In this document: positions 14,521 to 21,174 of the stretch, piece after piece
Layout: each line of letters begins with the position of its first letter
How positions within the stretch are numbered: position 1 is the first letter of the stretch
Source: Actinomycetota bacterium
Lineage (GTDB): Bacteria > Actinomycetota > Thermoleophilia > Gaiellales > Gaiellaceae
Assembly (NCBI GenBank): GCA_013812265.1
Contig: JACCTQ010000370.1
Location: 1-21,174 of the forward strand
Reading direction: 5' to 3'
DNA length: 21,174 bases
The notes under the pieces: model-generated
Databases searched by the model: none
What the model saw: only the letters and a program-made list of their open reading frames with translations
Told to the model about the DNA's origin: nothing
Made by a program: the position numbers and the translations under genes

Positions 14521-17106
14521 GTGAGCCCGAAGACTCTCACCGGCGCCGAGCTGCAGCTCGACGACGCGCCCGCCCGCGAGTCCGAGCTCTTCCTCGTCGA
14601 CGGCAACAACCTCGCGTACCGCGCGTTCTTCGCGCTGCCGGAGGAGCTCGCGACCAGTGACGGGTTCTCGACGAACGCGCTGCTCGGCTTCACGAACATG
14701 CTCTTCAAGTTGCTCGCCGACTACGGGCCGAAGGGCGTCGCCGTCGCCTGGGACACCCGCCCGGTGCACAGGACGGCGCTTGCCGAGACCTACAAGCAGG
14801 ACCGGCGGCCGATGCCGGATCTGCTTCGCGAGCAGTTCCCGTTCTTCCGGCCGATCGTCGAGGCCTTCGGATACCGCAACCTGGAGTTCGAGGGCTGGGA
14901 GGCCGACGACGTGATCGCCACGCTGGCGACGCGGGCCGACGACGCAGGTATCAAGACGTGCATCGTCTCGACCGATCGCGACGCGTTTCAGCTGTGCTCG
15001 GAGAACGTGTGCTTGATGATGACGCCGCGGGGGGTCTCCGACGTCCACGTGTACACGCCGGAGCGCGTCGAGGCACGGTACGGCATCGCGCCCGACAAGG
15101 TTCCTGACTTCATTGCGCTCAAGGGCGACACGTCCGACTCGATCGAGGGCGTTCCGGGCATCGGCGACAAGACAGCAGGTCAGCTAATCGCGGAGTTCGG
15201 CTCGCTCGAGGAGCTGCTCGAGAAGCTGGATCGCGTCTCGGGCGAGAAGCGGCGGGAAACCCTTCGTCTGCATGCCGATCAGGCGCGGAACTCGAAGCTG
15301 CTTGCAACCATGCGGCGAGACCTCGAGATCGACTGCGATCCAGGCGGTCTCGTCCTGGAGCCGCCGGACCGCTCTCGCCTGCAGGAGATGTTCCGCCGGT
15401 TCGAGTTCAGGAATCTCCTCGGGCGGGTGGATGAGCTCGACACCGCTCTGCCTGCGGCAGAGCGCCCGCTGGAGGGCGAGGACGTGTCTTGGCGCGAGAA
15501 CGAGGTGCCGACGCTGACCGGAACGGTCGGGCTGGCTGTCCGCGACGGCCGCATGGCGGTGGCGCGAGCGGGAGCACCCGTAACGGTGGGGCCCCTCCAG
15601 ATAGAGAAGATTCGCGAAGCGAATCTTGTCACGCATGACTTCAAGGCGCTGCCGCGGGAGATCGGGCGTGCCGGTATCGCTCCGGCCGAGGACACGCTCG
15701 TCGCCGCCTATCTCATCGAGCCGGGCCGGGCAACCTACGTGCTCGAGGATCTGCTCGCCGAGTACGGCCTCGAGCTGCGTCCCGAACCCGCAACCGAAGA
15801 GGAGACCGCCTGGCTCGTCAAGGCAGCCGCAGGGACGCTGCGCCTCGCTGCGCTCATGGTCGAGCGCGTCCGCGAACGCGGCGCAGAGGAGCTCTACCGA
15901 ACGGTTGAGCTGCCGCTCACCGGCGTTCTGGCCGCCATGGAGGACGCCGGGGTCAAGATCGACACGTACAGGATGGGAGAGATCACGGCCCGCCTCGCCG
16001 ATCGCGTCGAGGAGCTCGAGGCCAAGGCCTACGAGCTCGCCGGCGGAGAGTTCATGCTCGGCTCGACGCAGCAGGTCGCTCAGGTGCTTTTCGAGCAGCT
16101 CGGGCTAACGCCGGGTCGCAAGGGCAAGACCGGTTACTCGACGGACACGCGCGTCCTGCGCTCCATCCGACAGGAGCACCCGGTCATCGCGGTCATCGAA
16201 GAGTGGCGCGAGTACAGCAAGCTCCTGAACACGTACCTGGGGCCGCTGCCGACTCTTATCTCGGAGCATGACGGGCGCCTGCACACGACCTTCAACCAGG
16301 CGGTGGCCTCGACGGGGCGGCTGTCCACGTCCAACCCGAATCTGCAGGCGATTCCCATTCGCACCGAGCTCGGCCGGGAGATTCGCTCGGCGTTCGTCGC
16401 CGAGCCGGGGCACAAACTGCTCTCGGCCGACTACTCGCAGATCGAGCTCCGGATTCTCGCCCACGTCTCGGGCGAGCCGAAGCTTCGCGAGGCGTTCGCC
16501 CGCGGGGAGGACATCCACACCGCGACCGCCGCCGAGGTGCTCGGCAAGGACCCGGCCACTCTCACCACGGGAGAGCGGAGCGTGGCCAAGATGATCAACT
16601 TCGGAATCATCTACGGCATCTCGGCTTTCAGGCTGTCCGAGAACCTCGAGATCCCGCGCGAGCAGGCGCAGGCGTACATCGACGCCTACCTCGCGCGCTT
16701 CCCGCACGTGCAGGACTTCATCCGGCGCACGATCGAGCAGGCGACGCGGGACGGCTACGTGACGAGTCTCCTCGGCAGGCGGCGCCCAGTACCCGAGATC
16801 CGCGCTTCGAACCGCCAGACGCGCTCGCTGGGCGAACGGCTCGCGGTGAACTTCGTCATGCAGGGCTCGAACGCGGACATCATCAAAGTGGCGATGGTGC
16901 GAATCCATCGGCGCTTGCGCGAAGAGGGGAGAGGGGCGAGGCTCGTCCTCCAGGTGCACGACGAGCTACTGCTCGAGGTCCCGGAGCGGGAGGTTGGCGC
17001 CGTTCGCGACCTCGTCCGCGAGGAACTGTGCGGCGCCTATGCGCTCGACCCGCCGCTGGCGGTCGACGTCGGCGTGGGCGAGGACTGGAACGAAGCCAAG
17101 TCGTAG
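14521..17106 (+). CDS. polA: DNA polymerase I
   Basis: This 861-residue enzyme fills gaps in repair and removes RNA primers on the lagging strand. Residues 20-310 form the 5' nuclease domain (LFLVDGNNLAYRAFFALP, WEADDVIATLA, STDRDAFQLCS, ALKGDTSDSIEGVPGIGDKTA). Residues 310-460 are a reduced 3'-5' exonuclease domain without its first metal-binding DxE, so proofreading is probably lost, as in Taq and mycobacterial enzymes. The polymerase domain has motif A DYSQIELRI (Asp637), motif B RSVAKMINFGIIYG (Arg686, Lys690, Phe694, Tyr698) and motif C QVHDE (Asp814, Glu815). Phe694 predicts discrimination against dideoxynucleotides. The start is GTG 14521. A 21-nt palindrome encodes residues 363-369 in the degenerate domain. 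rpsA lies downstream, as in other actinobacteria, but with a nuclease gene between. Confidence 0.97.
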   Translation: MSPKTLTGAELQLDDAPARESELFLVDGNNLAYRAFFALPEELATSDGFSTNALLGFTNMLFKLLADYGPKGVAVAWDTRPVHRTALAETYKQDRRPMPDLLREQFPFFRPIVEAFGYRNLEFEGWEADDVIATLATRADDAGIKTCIVSTDRDAFQLCSENVCLMMTPRGVSDVHVYTPERVEARYGIAPDKVPDFIALKGDTSDSIEGVPGIGDKTAGQLIAEFGSLEELLEKLDRVSGEKRRETLRLHADQARNSKLLATMRRDLEIDCDPGGLVLEPPDRSRLQEMFRRFEFRNLLGRVDELDTALPAAERPLEGEDVSWRENEVPTLTGTVGLAVRDGRMAVARAGAPVTVGPLQIEKIREANLVTHDFKALPREIGRAGIAPAEDTLVAAYLIEPGRATYVLEDLLAEYGLELRPEPATEEETAWLVKAAAGTLRLAALMVERVRERGAEELYRTVELPLTGVLAAMEDAGVKIDTYRMGEITARLADRVEELEAKAYELAGGEFMLGSTQQVAQVLFEQLGLTPGRKGKTGYSTDTRVLRSIRQEHPVIAVIEEWREYSKLLNTYLGPLPTLISEHDGRLHTTFNQAVASTGRLSTSNPNLQAIPIRTELGREIRSAFVAEPGHKLLSADYSQIELRILAHVSGEPKLREAFARGEDIHTATAAEVLGKDPATLTTGERSVAKMINFGIIYGISAFRLSENLEIPREQAQAYIDAYLARFPHVQDFIRRTIEQATRDGYVTSLLGRRRPVPEIRASNRQTRSLGERLAVNFVMQGSNADIIKVAMVRIHRRLREEGRGARLVLQVHDELLLEVPEREVGAVRDLVREELCGAYALDPPLAVDVGVGEDWNEAKS
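15607..15627 (+). repeat. Perfect 9-bp palindrome inside polA
   Basis: AAGATTCGC (15607-15615), loop GAA, and GCGAATCTT (15619-15627) form a perfect inverted repeat. It is exactly seven in-frame codons, read as KIREANL (residues 363-369). Three of the seven codons (ATT, AAT, CTT) are A/T-ending, unusual beside its neighbours. The GATT..GC/GC..AATC core resembles the hairpin at 3993-4007. Confidence 0.75.
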
Positions 17107-17123
17107 CGGTCCGGTAACCGCCC

Positions 17124-17152
17124 TTCCATTCGGCTGCAACCGGGGTTACACT
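17124..17152 (+). promoter_or_regulatory. Promoter of the secreted nuclease gene
   Basis: TTCCAT (17124-17129) and TACACT (17147-17152) are 17 bp apart. Transcription from here would give a 5' leader of about 50 nt. The -35 resembles the TTCCAC before the TrpC-like gene. Confidence 0.5.
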
Positions 17153-17160
17153 CGCCTCGC

Positions 17161-17184
17161 GACATAGGCCATCGGGGCCATGTC
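17161..17184 (+). promoter_or_regulatory. Hairpin in the 5' leader of the nuclease gene
   Basis: GACAT-A-GGCC pairs with GGCC-ATGTC around a short loop: 9 bp with one bulged A. It ends 9 nt before the Shine-Dalgarno AGGGGGT (17194-17200). It may stabilise the mRNA or influence translation; no known riboswitch is recognised. Confidence 0.4.
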
Positions 17185-17207
17185 CTCTTCTTCAGGGGGT
17201 CATTAAC

Positions 17208-20200
17208 GTGGTATGTGCTCGTCTTCGCCTGGCGTTCGGCCTGGCAGCGGTCTTTCTCGGTCTCGTTGGCGCCCAGCTCGCCTCTGCGGCGTCACCGGAC
17301 ATCGTCATCAGCCAGGTCTACGGCGGCGGCGGCAATACGGGCGCCACGCTGAAGAACGACTTCATCGAGCTCTTCAATGGGGGGACGGCGCCGGTCGAAG
17401 TCTCGACGTGGTCTGTTCAGTACGCCTCGTCGGCAGGCTCCTCTTGGGCGCGAACGAACCTCGCCGGGACGATCCAGCCCGGCCGCTATTACCTCGTCAA
17501 ACAGGCAGCCGGCACTGGCGGAACCGTGGAGGTGCCCACGCCCGACGCGACCGGCACGATCGCAATGAGCGGCACGAGTGGCAAGGTCGCCCTCGTTACG
17601 AACCAGACTGCGCTCACGTGTGGAGCGACCGCTGGCAGCTGCGTCCCGAGCGCGAGCATCCGGGACTTCGTCGGCTACGGCAGCGCGGCCAACAACTTCG
17701 AAGGCGCGGGGCCGGCCGTCACGTTGACCAACACGACCGCAGCGCTTCGCGCCGCGAACGGCTGCACGGATACCGACAACAACAGCGCCGACTTCGCGGC
17801 AGGCGGTCCTGCTCCCCGGAACAGCGTTTCATCGCCGAACTTCTGTGCGAGCGACGGCGCACCACGCGTCAGCTCCACGACGCCGGCCTCCTCTGCGACC
17901 GGCGTAGCTCGGGACGCCAACGTGGCGATCACGTTCAGCGAGCCGGTCGACGTCGCCGGGAGCTGGTTCACGATTAGCTGCGAGGCGAGCGGCCCCCACA
18001 GCGCGGGTCAGTCCGGTGGGTCCACGGCGTTCACGCTCGATCCCGATAGCGACTTCGCAGCCAACGAGAACTGCACCGTCACGGTCGTGGCTAGCCAGGT
18101 GACCGATCAGGACGGCATCGATCCACCCGACGCCATGACGGCGAACCACGTCTTCTCGTTCCAGACCGTCGACGTGTCGGTATGCGGCGACCCGGCCACG
18201 TTCATCCACCAGATCCAGGGCAGCGGAACGGCCGCCCCAGCCGACATGGCGGGCGTGCGGACGATCGAGGGGGTCGTCGTAGGCGACTACCAGCTCACTC
18301 CGAGGGAGTTCGGCGGCTTCTACGTGCAGGAGGAAGACGCTCAGGTGGACACGGACGCGGCGACCTCCGAGGGAATCTTCGTATCGGGCGGCACGGTTGA
18401 CGTTTCGCGCGGCCAGCTGGTGCGAGTGCGCGGCACGGTCGGCGAGTCGTCCGGGCTGACGCGGCTTTCGTCGGTGACGTCCGTGCAGGTGTGCCCCGGA
18501 CCCGCCTCGCTCCCGGCTGCCACCTCGGCGAGCCTCCCCGTTCTGAGCACCACGGACTTCGAGCGCTTCGAGGGCATGCTCGTCAACTTCGGCCAGACGC
18601 TGACCGCGACCGAGGTCTTCAACCTGGGCCGGTTCGGCGAGGTCAGCCTGTCAGGCGTCGGGCGGCTCTATACGCCGACAGCCGTCACCACACCGGGTCC
18701 GGCGGCAATCGCCAAGGCCGCCGAGAACAACCGCAGCCGCATCATCCTCGACGACGGCGTCAACCTCCAGAACATCGACCCGACGGTCTACCCGTTCGGT
18801 GGGTTGTCGGCGAGCAACACGCTTCGCGTGGGAGACACCGTGTCCAGCCTCACCGGCATCCTGGACTACCGGTTCAGCAACTACCGCGTCCAGCCGGTCG
18901 GCTCGGTCTCGTTCCAGGCAGGAAACCTGCGCACGGCAGTCCCGGCACCCGTTGGCGGCAATCTCAAGGTCGCCTCCTTCAACGTCCTGAATTACTTCAA
19001 CGGCGATGGCACGGGTGGCGGATTCCCGACCTCTCGCGGTGCCACCACCGCGACCGAGTTCGAACGGCAACGCGCCAAGATCGTCAGCGCCATCACGACG
19101 ATCGACGCCGACGTCGTCGGCCTGATGGAGATCGAGAACGACGCCGCGCCGAACAGCGCCATCGAGGACCTCGTGGCCGGGCTGAACGCAGCGACGGGCG
19201 CGGGAACCTACGCGTTCATAGACACGGGAGTGATCGGAACGGACCAGATCAAGGTAGCTCTGATCTACAAGCCGGCTGCCGTGACTCCGGTGGGGCCGTG
19301 GAAGATCATCACGTCGACCGTGGATCCGCGCTTCGTGGACACGCTGAACCGGCCTTCGCTGGCGCAGACGTTCGTCGACCCGGACGGAGGCAGGCTGACC
19401 GTGGTGGTCAACCACCTGAAGTCGAAGGGCTCGGCGTGCGCGGGGGATCCCGACGCGGGCGACGGCCAGGGCAACTGCAACCTCACGCGCCGGAACGCGG
19501 CCGCAGCTCTCGTCGACTGGCTGAAGACGGATCCGACGGGCAGCGGTGACGCCGACTTCCTGGTGATCGGCGACCTCAACTCGTACACCTTCGAGGACCC
19601 GATCACGACGCTCATCGCTGGTGGGTTCACGAACCTGGTGCGGAAGTTCAACGGCCTGGGTGCTTACTCGTATGTCTTCAACGGCGAATCGGGCTATCTC
19701 GACCACGCGCTTGCGACGGCCTCGCTCGAAGGGCAGGCGACCGGTGTCACCGAGTGGCACATCAACCCGGATGAACCCGTCGTGCTCGACTACAACACGG
19801 AGTTCAAGACGGCGAGCCAGGTCGACTCCTTCTACAGCCCAGGCCCGTACCGCGCCTCGGATCACGACCCGATCGTGATCGGCCTCAACGTGAACGCGCC
19901 GCCGACCGTTTCCGCGGGCGGCCCCTACACCGTCGGCGAGGGCAGCTCGGCCGCTCTCGTTCCGAGCGGCAGCGACCCGAACGGCGATGCGCTGACCTAC
20001 GCCTGGGACCTGGACAACGACGGCACGTTCGAGACGCCCGGCGAGAGCCCGACGTTCTCGGCGGCCGCGCTGGACGGCCCCACATCGAGGACGGTCGCGG
20101 TGCGGGTCACGGACGGCGGTGGGCTCAGCGACACCGACCAGGCGACGGTGAGCGTCACGAACGTGAACCCGTCGGCGACCTTCAACGCACCTCCGACGCA

Positions 20201-20663
20201 CTTCGCCGGCAACCCGTTCACCATCTCACTCACCTCCCCGTCCGATCCCTCGGCCGCCGACACGGCCGCCGGCTTCACCTACGCTTTCGATTGCGGTGAC
20301 GGCAGCGGCTTCGGCGCGGTGACGAGCTCGAGCACCAAGAGCTGCCCGACGTCCGACACCGGCATCAGAACGGTCGGCGGCCAGATCTACGACAAGGACG
20401 GCGGCGTCACCACGTACACGGCCACGGTGAGCGTCCAGGTCACCTACGCGAGCCTGTGCGAACTGACCCGCCAGTTCTCGTCCGACCCGAAGCTCGCCGA
20501 CAGCCTCTGCGCAAAGCTTGCCGACGCGGCCGGCACGAGCGGCAAGGGAGCCAAGGCGGAGAAGTTGCAGGCGTACATCGACCAGGTGCAGTCGAAGCGG
20601 GGCAAGGACTTCACAGACGAGGAGGCGGACACGCTGATCCGCCTCGCAAACCGGCTCCGGTAG
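17208..20663 (+). CDS. Secreted multidomain ExeM/NucH-type nuclease
   Basis: This 1151-residue exported protein probably cuts extracellular DNA for nutrients, phosphate or biofilm turnover. Residues 1-28 are a signal peptide ending ASA-A. A lamin-tail domain follows (about 30-165; IVISQVYGGGGNTG, FIELFNGG), then a Big_5-type Ig-like domain (218-322) and an OB-fold region (about 330-575). The endonuclease/exonuclease/phosphatase domain (585-896) keeps its catalytic set: SFNVLNY (Asn593), EIEN (Glu643), NHLKSKG (Asn735, His736), GDLN (Asp789, Asn791), LDH (Asp832, His833) and SDHDP (Asp885, His886). Two PKD-like domains (898-985, 988-1080) and a two-Cys helical C-terminal domain (about 1083-1151) complete it. 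The start is GTG 17208, supported by AGGGGGT 7 nt upstream. It has no sortase motif or terminal membrane helix, so it is probably released or held by the helical domain. Confidence 0.93.
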   Translation: MVCARLRLAFGLAAVFLGLVGAQLASAASPDIVISQVYGGGGNTGATLKNDFIELFNGGTAPVEVSTWSVQYASSAGSSWARTNLAGTIQPGRYYLVKQAAGTGGTVEVPTPDATGTIAMSGTSGKVALVTNQTALTCGATAGSCVPSASIRDFVGYGSAANNFEGAGPAVTLTNTTAALRAANGCTDTDNNSADFAAGGPAPRNSVSSPNFCASDGAPRVSSTTPASSATGVARDANVAITFSEPVDVAGSWFTISCEASGPHSAGQSGGSTAFTLDPDSDFAANENCTVTVVASQVTDQDGIDPPDAMTANHVFSFQTVDVSVCGDPATFIHQIQGSGTAAPADMAGVRTIEGVVVGDYQLTPREFGGFYVQEEDAQVDTDAATSEGIFVSGGTVDVSRGQLVRVRGTVGESSGLTRLSSVTSVQVCPGPASLPAATSASLPVLSTTDFERFEGMLVNFGQTLTATEVFNLGRFGEVSLSGVGRLYTPTAVTTPGPAAIAKAAENNRSRIILDDGVNLQNIDPTVYPFGGLSASNTLRVGDTVSSLTGILDYRFSNYRVQPVGSVSFQAGNLRTAVPAPVGGNLKVASFNVLNYFNGDGTGGGFPTSRGATTATEFERQRAKIVSAITTIDADVVGLMEIENDAAPNSAIEDLVAGLNAATGAGTYAFIDTGVIGTDQIKVALIYKPAAVTPVGPWKIITSTVDPRFVDTLNRPSLAQTFVDPDGGRLTVVVNHLKSKGSACAGDPDAGDGQGNCNLTRRNAAAALVDWLKTDPTGSGDADFLVIGDLNSYTFEDPITTLIAGGFTNLVRKFNGLGAYSYVFNGESGYLDHALATASLEGQATGVTEWHINPDEPVVLDYNTEFKTASQVDSFYSPGPYRASDHDPIVIGLNVNAPPTVSAGGPYTVGEGSSAALVPSGSDPNGDALTYAWDLDNDGTFETPGESPTFSAAALDGPTSRTVAVRVTDGGGLSDTDQATVSVTNVNPSATFNAPPTHFAGNPFTISLTSPSDPSAADTAAGFTYAFDCGDGSGFGAVTSSSTKSCPTSDTGIRTVGGQIYDKDGGVTTYTATVSVQVTYASLCELTRQFSSDPKLADSLCAKLADAAGTSGKGAKAEKLQAYIDQVQSKRGKDFTDEEADTLIRLANRLR

Positions 20664-20679
20664 CACTGGCGCATCCAGA

Positions 20680-20711
20680 CGGCGGGACGAGTCGCAGAAA
20701 TCGTCCCGCCG
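20680..20711 (+). terminator. Terminator-like hairpin after the nuclease gene
   Basis: CGGCGGGACGA (20680-20690) and TCGTCCCGCCG (20701-20711) form a perfect 11-bp stem with a 10-nt loop, 17 nt after the stop codon. No T-run follows, as is common for actinobacterial hairpin terminators. Confidence 0.6.
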
Positions 20712-20758
20712 CCCCGCGGATGACCGCTACGCGCCTGGAAGCGCGCGAGCACTCGTAA

Positions 20759-20789
20759 CCAGCAGGCCCCGGGTTCTGGGGCCTGCTGG
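20759..20789 (+). terminator. Second hairpin abutting the rpsA promoter
   Basis: CCAGCAGGCCCC (20759-20770) and GGGGCCTGCTGG (20778-20789) form a perfect 12-bp stem with loop GGGTTCT. It ends one base before the TATACT of rpsA and would cover that promoter's -35 region. It may insulate rpsA from read-through. Confidence 0.6.
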
Positions 20790-20790
20790 C

Positions 20791-20796
20791 TATACT
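20791..20796 (+). promoter_or_regulatory. -10 element of rpsA
   Basis: TATACT is the best -10 match in the window and ends 8 nt before the TTG at 20805. No Shine-Dalgarno lies between, so the rpsA mRNA is probably leaderless or nearly so. No good -35 is seen, since that region is taken by the hairpin at 20759-20789. Confidence 0.6.
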
Positions 20797-20804
20797 GACC
20801 GGCC

Positions 20805-21174
20805 TTGCAAGCGCCGAACGAGACAATAGAACGAGAGGACGAGCGGGTCGCCGAGGAGGGCGTCTGGATCACCGGGCCCGAGGGCGAGCTGATCCCGGAC
20901 TACGAGTCGACTTTTCCGACCATCAACGAGGGCCAGGTCGTGCACGGGACCGTGGTTCGTGTCGACAAGGACGAGGTGCTCGTCGACATCGGCTACAAGT
21001 CGGAAGGGGTCATCCCGGTCGCCGAGCTCTCGATTCGTCGCTCTGTTAACCCGGCCGACGAGCTGAACATCGGAGATGAGATCGATGCGCTCGTGCTCAC
21101 GAAGGAAGATGCAGACGGTCGCCTCATCCTCTCGAAGAAGCGCGCCCGGTTCGAGATCGCCTGGAAGACGATCG
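20805..21174 (+). CDS. rpsA: Ribosomal protein S1, 5' part (3' end outside window)
   Basis: The first 123 codons of ribosomal protein S1 are visible. S1 binds mRNA on the 30S subunit and helps initiation. After a short acidic N-terminal extension (MQAPNETIEREDERVAEEG), residues about 45-115 match the first S1 RNA-binding domain: INEGQVVHGTVVRVDKDEVLVDIGYKSEGVIP, then LNIGDEIDALVLTKEDADGRLILSKKRA. The start TTG 20805 is chosen because it is the first in-frame start after TATACT at 20791-20796; no in-frame ATG or GTG with a Shine-Dalgarno precedes the domain. The frame is open to the window edge. Its place downstream of polA agrees with actinobacterial gene order as I recall it. Confidence 0.92.
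   Translation, partial: MQAPNETIEREDERVAEEGVWITGPEGELIPDYESTFPTINEGQVVHGTVVRVDKDEVLVDIGYKSEGVIPVAELSIRRSVNPADELNIGDEIDALVLTKEDADGRLILSKKRARFEIAWKTI

Noticed and set aside
17106..17121. GCGGT/ACCGC hairpin at the polA stop, as the polA terminator
   Set aside because: The stem is only 5 bp and it sits next to the nuclease promoter; too weak to call.
18651..20201. 516-residue minus-strand open frame inside the nuclease gene
   Set aside because: It is an Arg/Val-rich shadow of the nuclease on the other strand, a usual by-product of high GC.
1..21174. CRISPR array, transposase, integrase, phage genes or toxin-antitoxin pair
   Set aside because: I looked on both strands and saw no regularly spaced direct repeats and no such proteins. 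The segment reads as ordinary chromosome.

Overview
This is a gene-dense, GC-rich chromosomal segment of an actinobacterial type. GC-ending codons dominate, GTG and TTG starts are common, several genes look leaderless, and the tRNA does not encode its CCA end. The liv transporter operon, polA and rpsA lie close together, as I recall from Streptomyces; polA next to rpsA I also recall from Mycobacterium. The pyrophosphate-type signature in the phosphofructokinase and the many short leaderless promoters suggest a deep-branching actinobacterium such as Thermoleophilia (Gaiella or Solirubrobacter relatives). That placement is inference.

Layout. Positions 1-1659 hold the 3' part of an intact-looking aldehyde dehydrogenase, then a short, active-site-degenerate aldehyde dehydrogenase homologue. 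A divergent pair follows: a secreted protein with RTX-like calcium repeats and six Asp-box (sialidase-type) repeats on the minus strand (1741-3342), and a TrpC-like barrel lacking catalytic residues on the plus strand (3399-3989). A two-hairpin palindromic segment separates the barrel from a GT39-type membrane glycosyltransferase. The glycosyltransferase frame runs convergently into pfkA (minus strand), whose residues predict use of pyrophosphate.

From 6573 to 12006 come tRNA-Leu(CAA) and a complete branched-chain amino acid ABC transporter: lipoprotein livK, a strong hairpin, then livH-livM-livG-livF with 1 to 4 nt overlaps or near-zero spacing. A minus-strand pair (GNAT acetyltransferase, then a LarA-like protein without its cofactor residues, overlapping by 4 nt) is divergent from polA. 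polA carries a 21-nt codon-aligned perfect palindrome in its degenerate proofreading domain. A large secreted multidomain nuclease of the ExeM/NucH type sits between polA and rpsA. The window ends inside rpsA, which appears to start at a leaderless TTG just behind a terminator-like hairpin.

The most notable themes are four enzyme-family or enzyme-domain relics that kept the fold but lost catalytic residues (ALDH-like, TrpC-like, LarA-like and the polA proofreading domain), the PPi-type phosphofructokinase, and two related short palindromes, one at a gene start and one inside polA. I see no CRISPR array, insertion sequence, phage gene or rRNA. No gap between genes exceeds about 155 bp.
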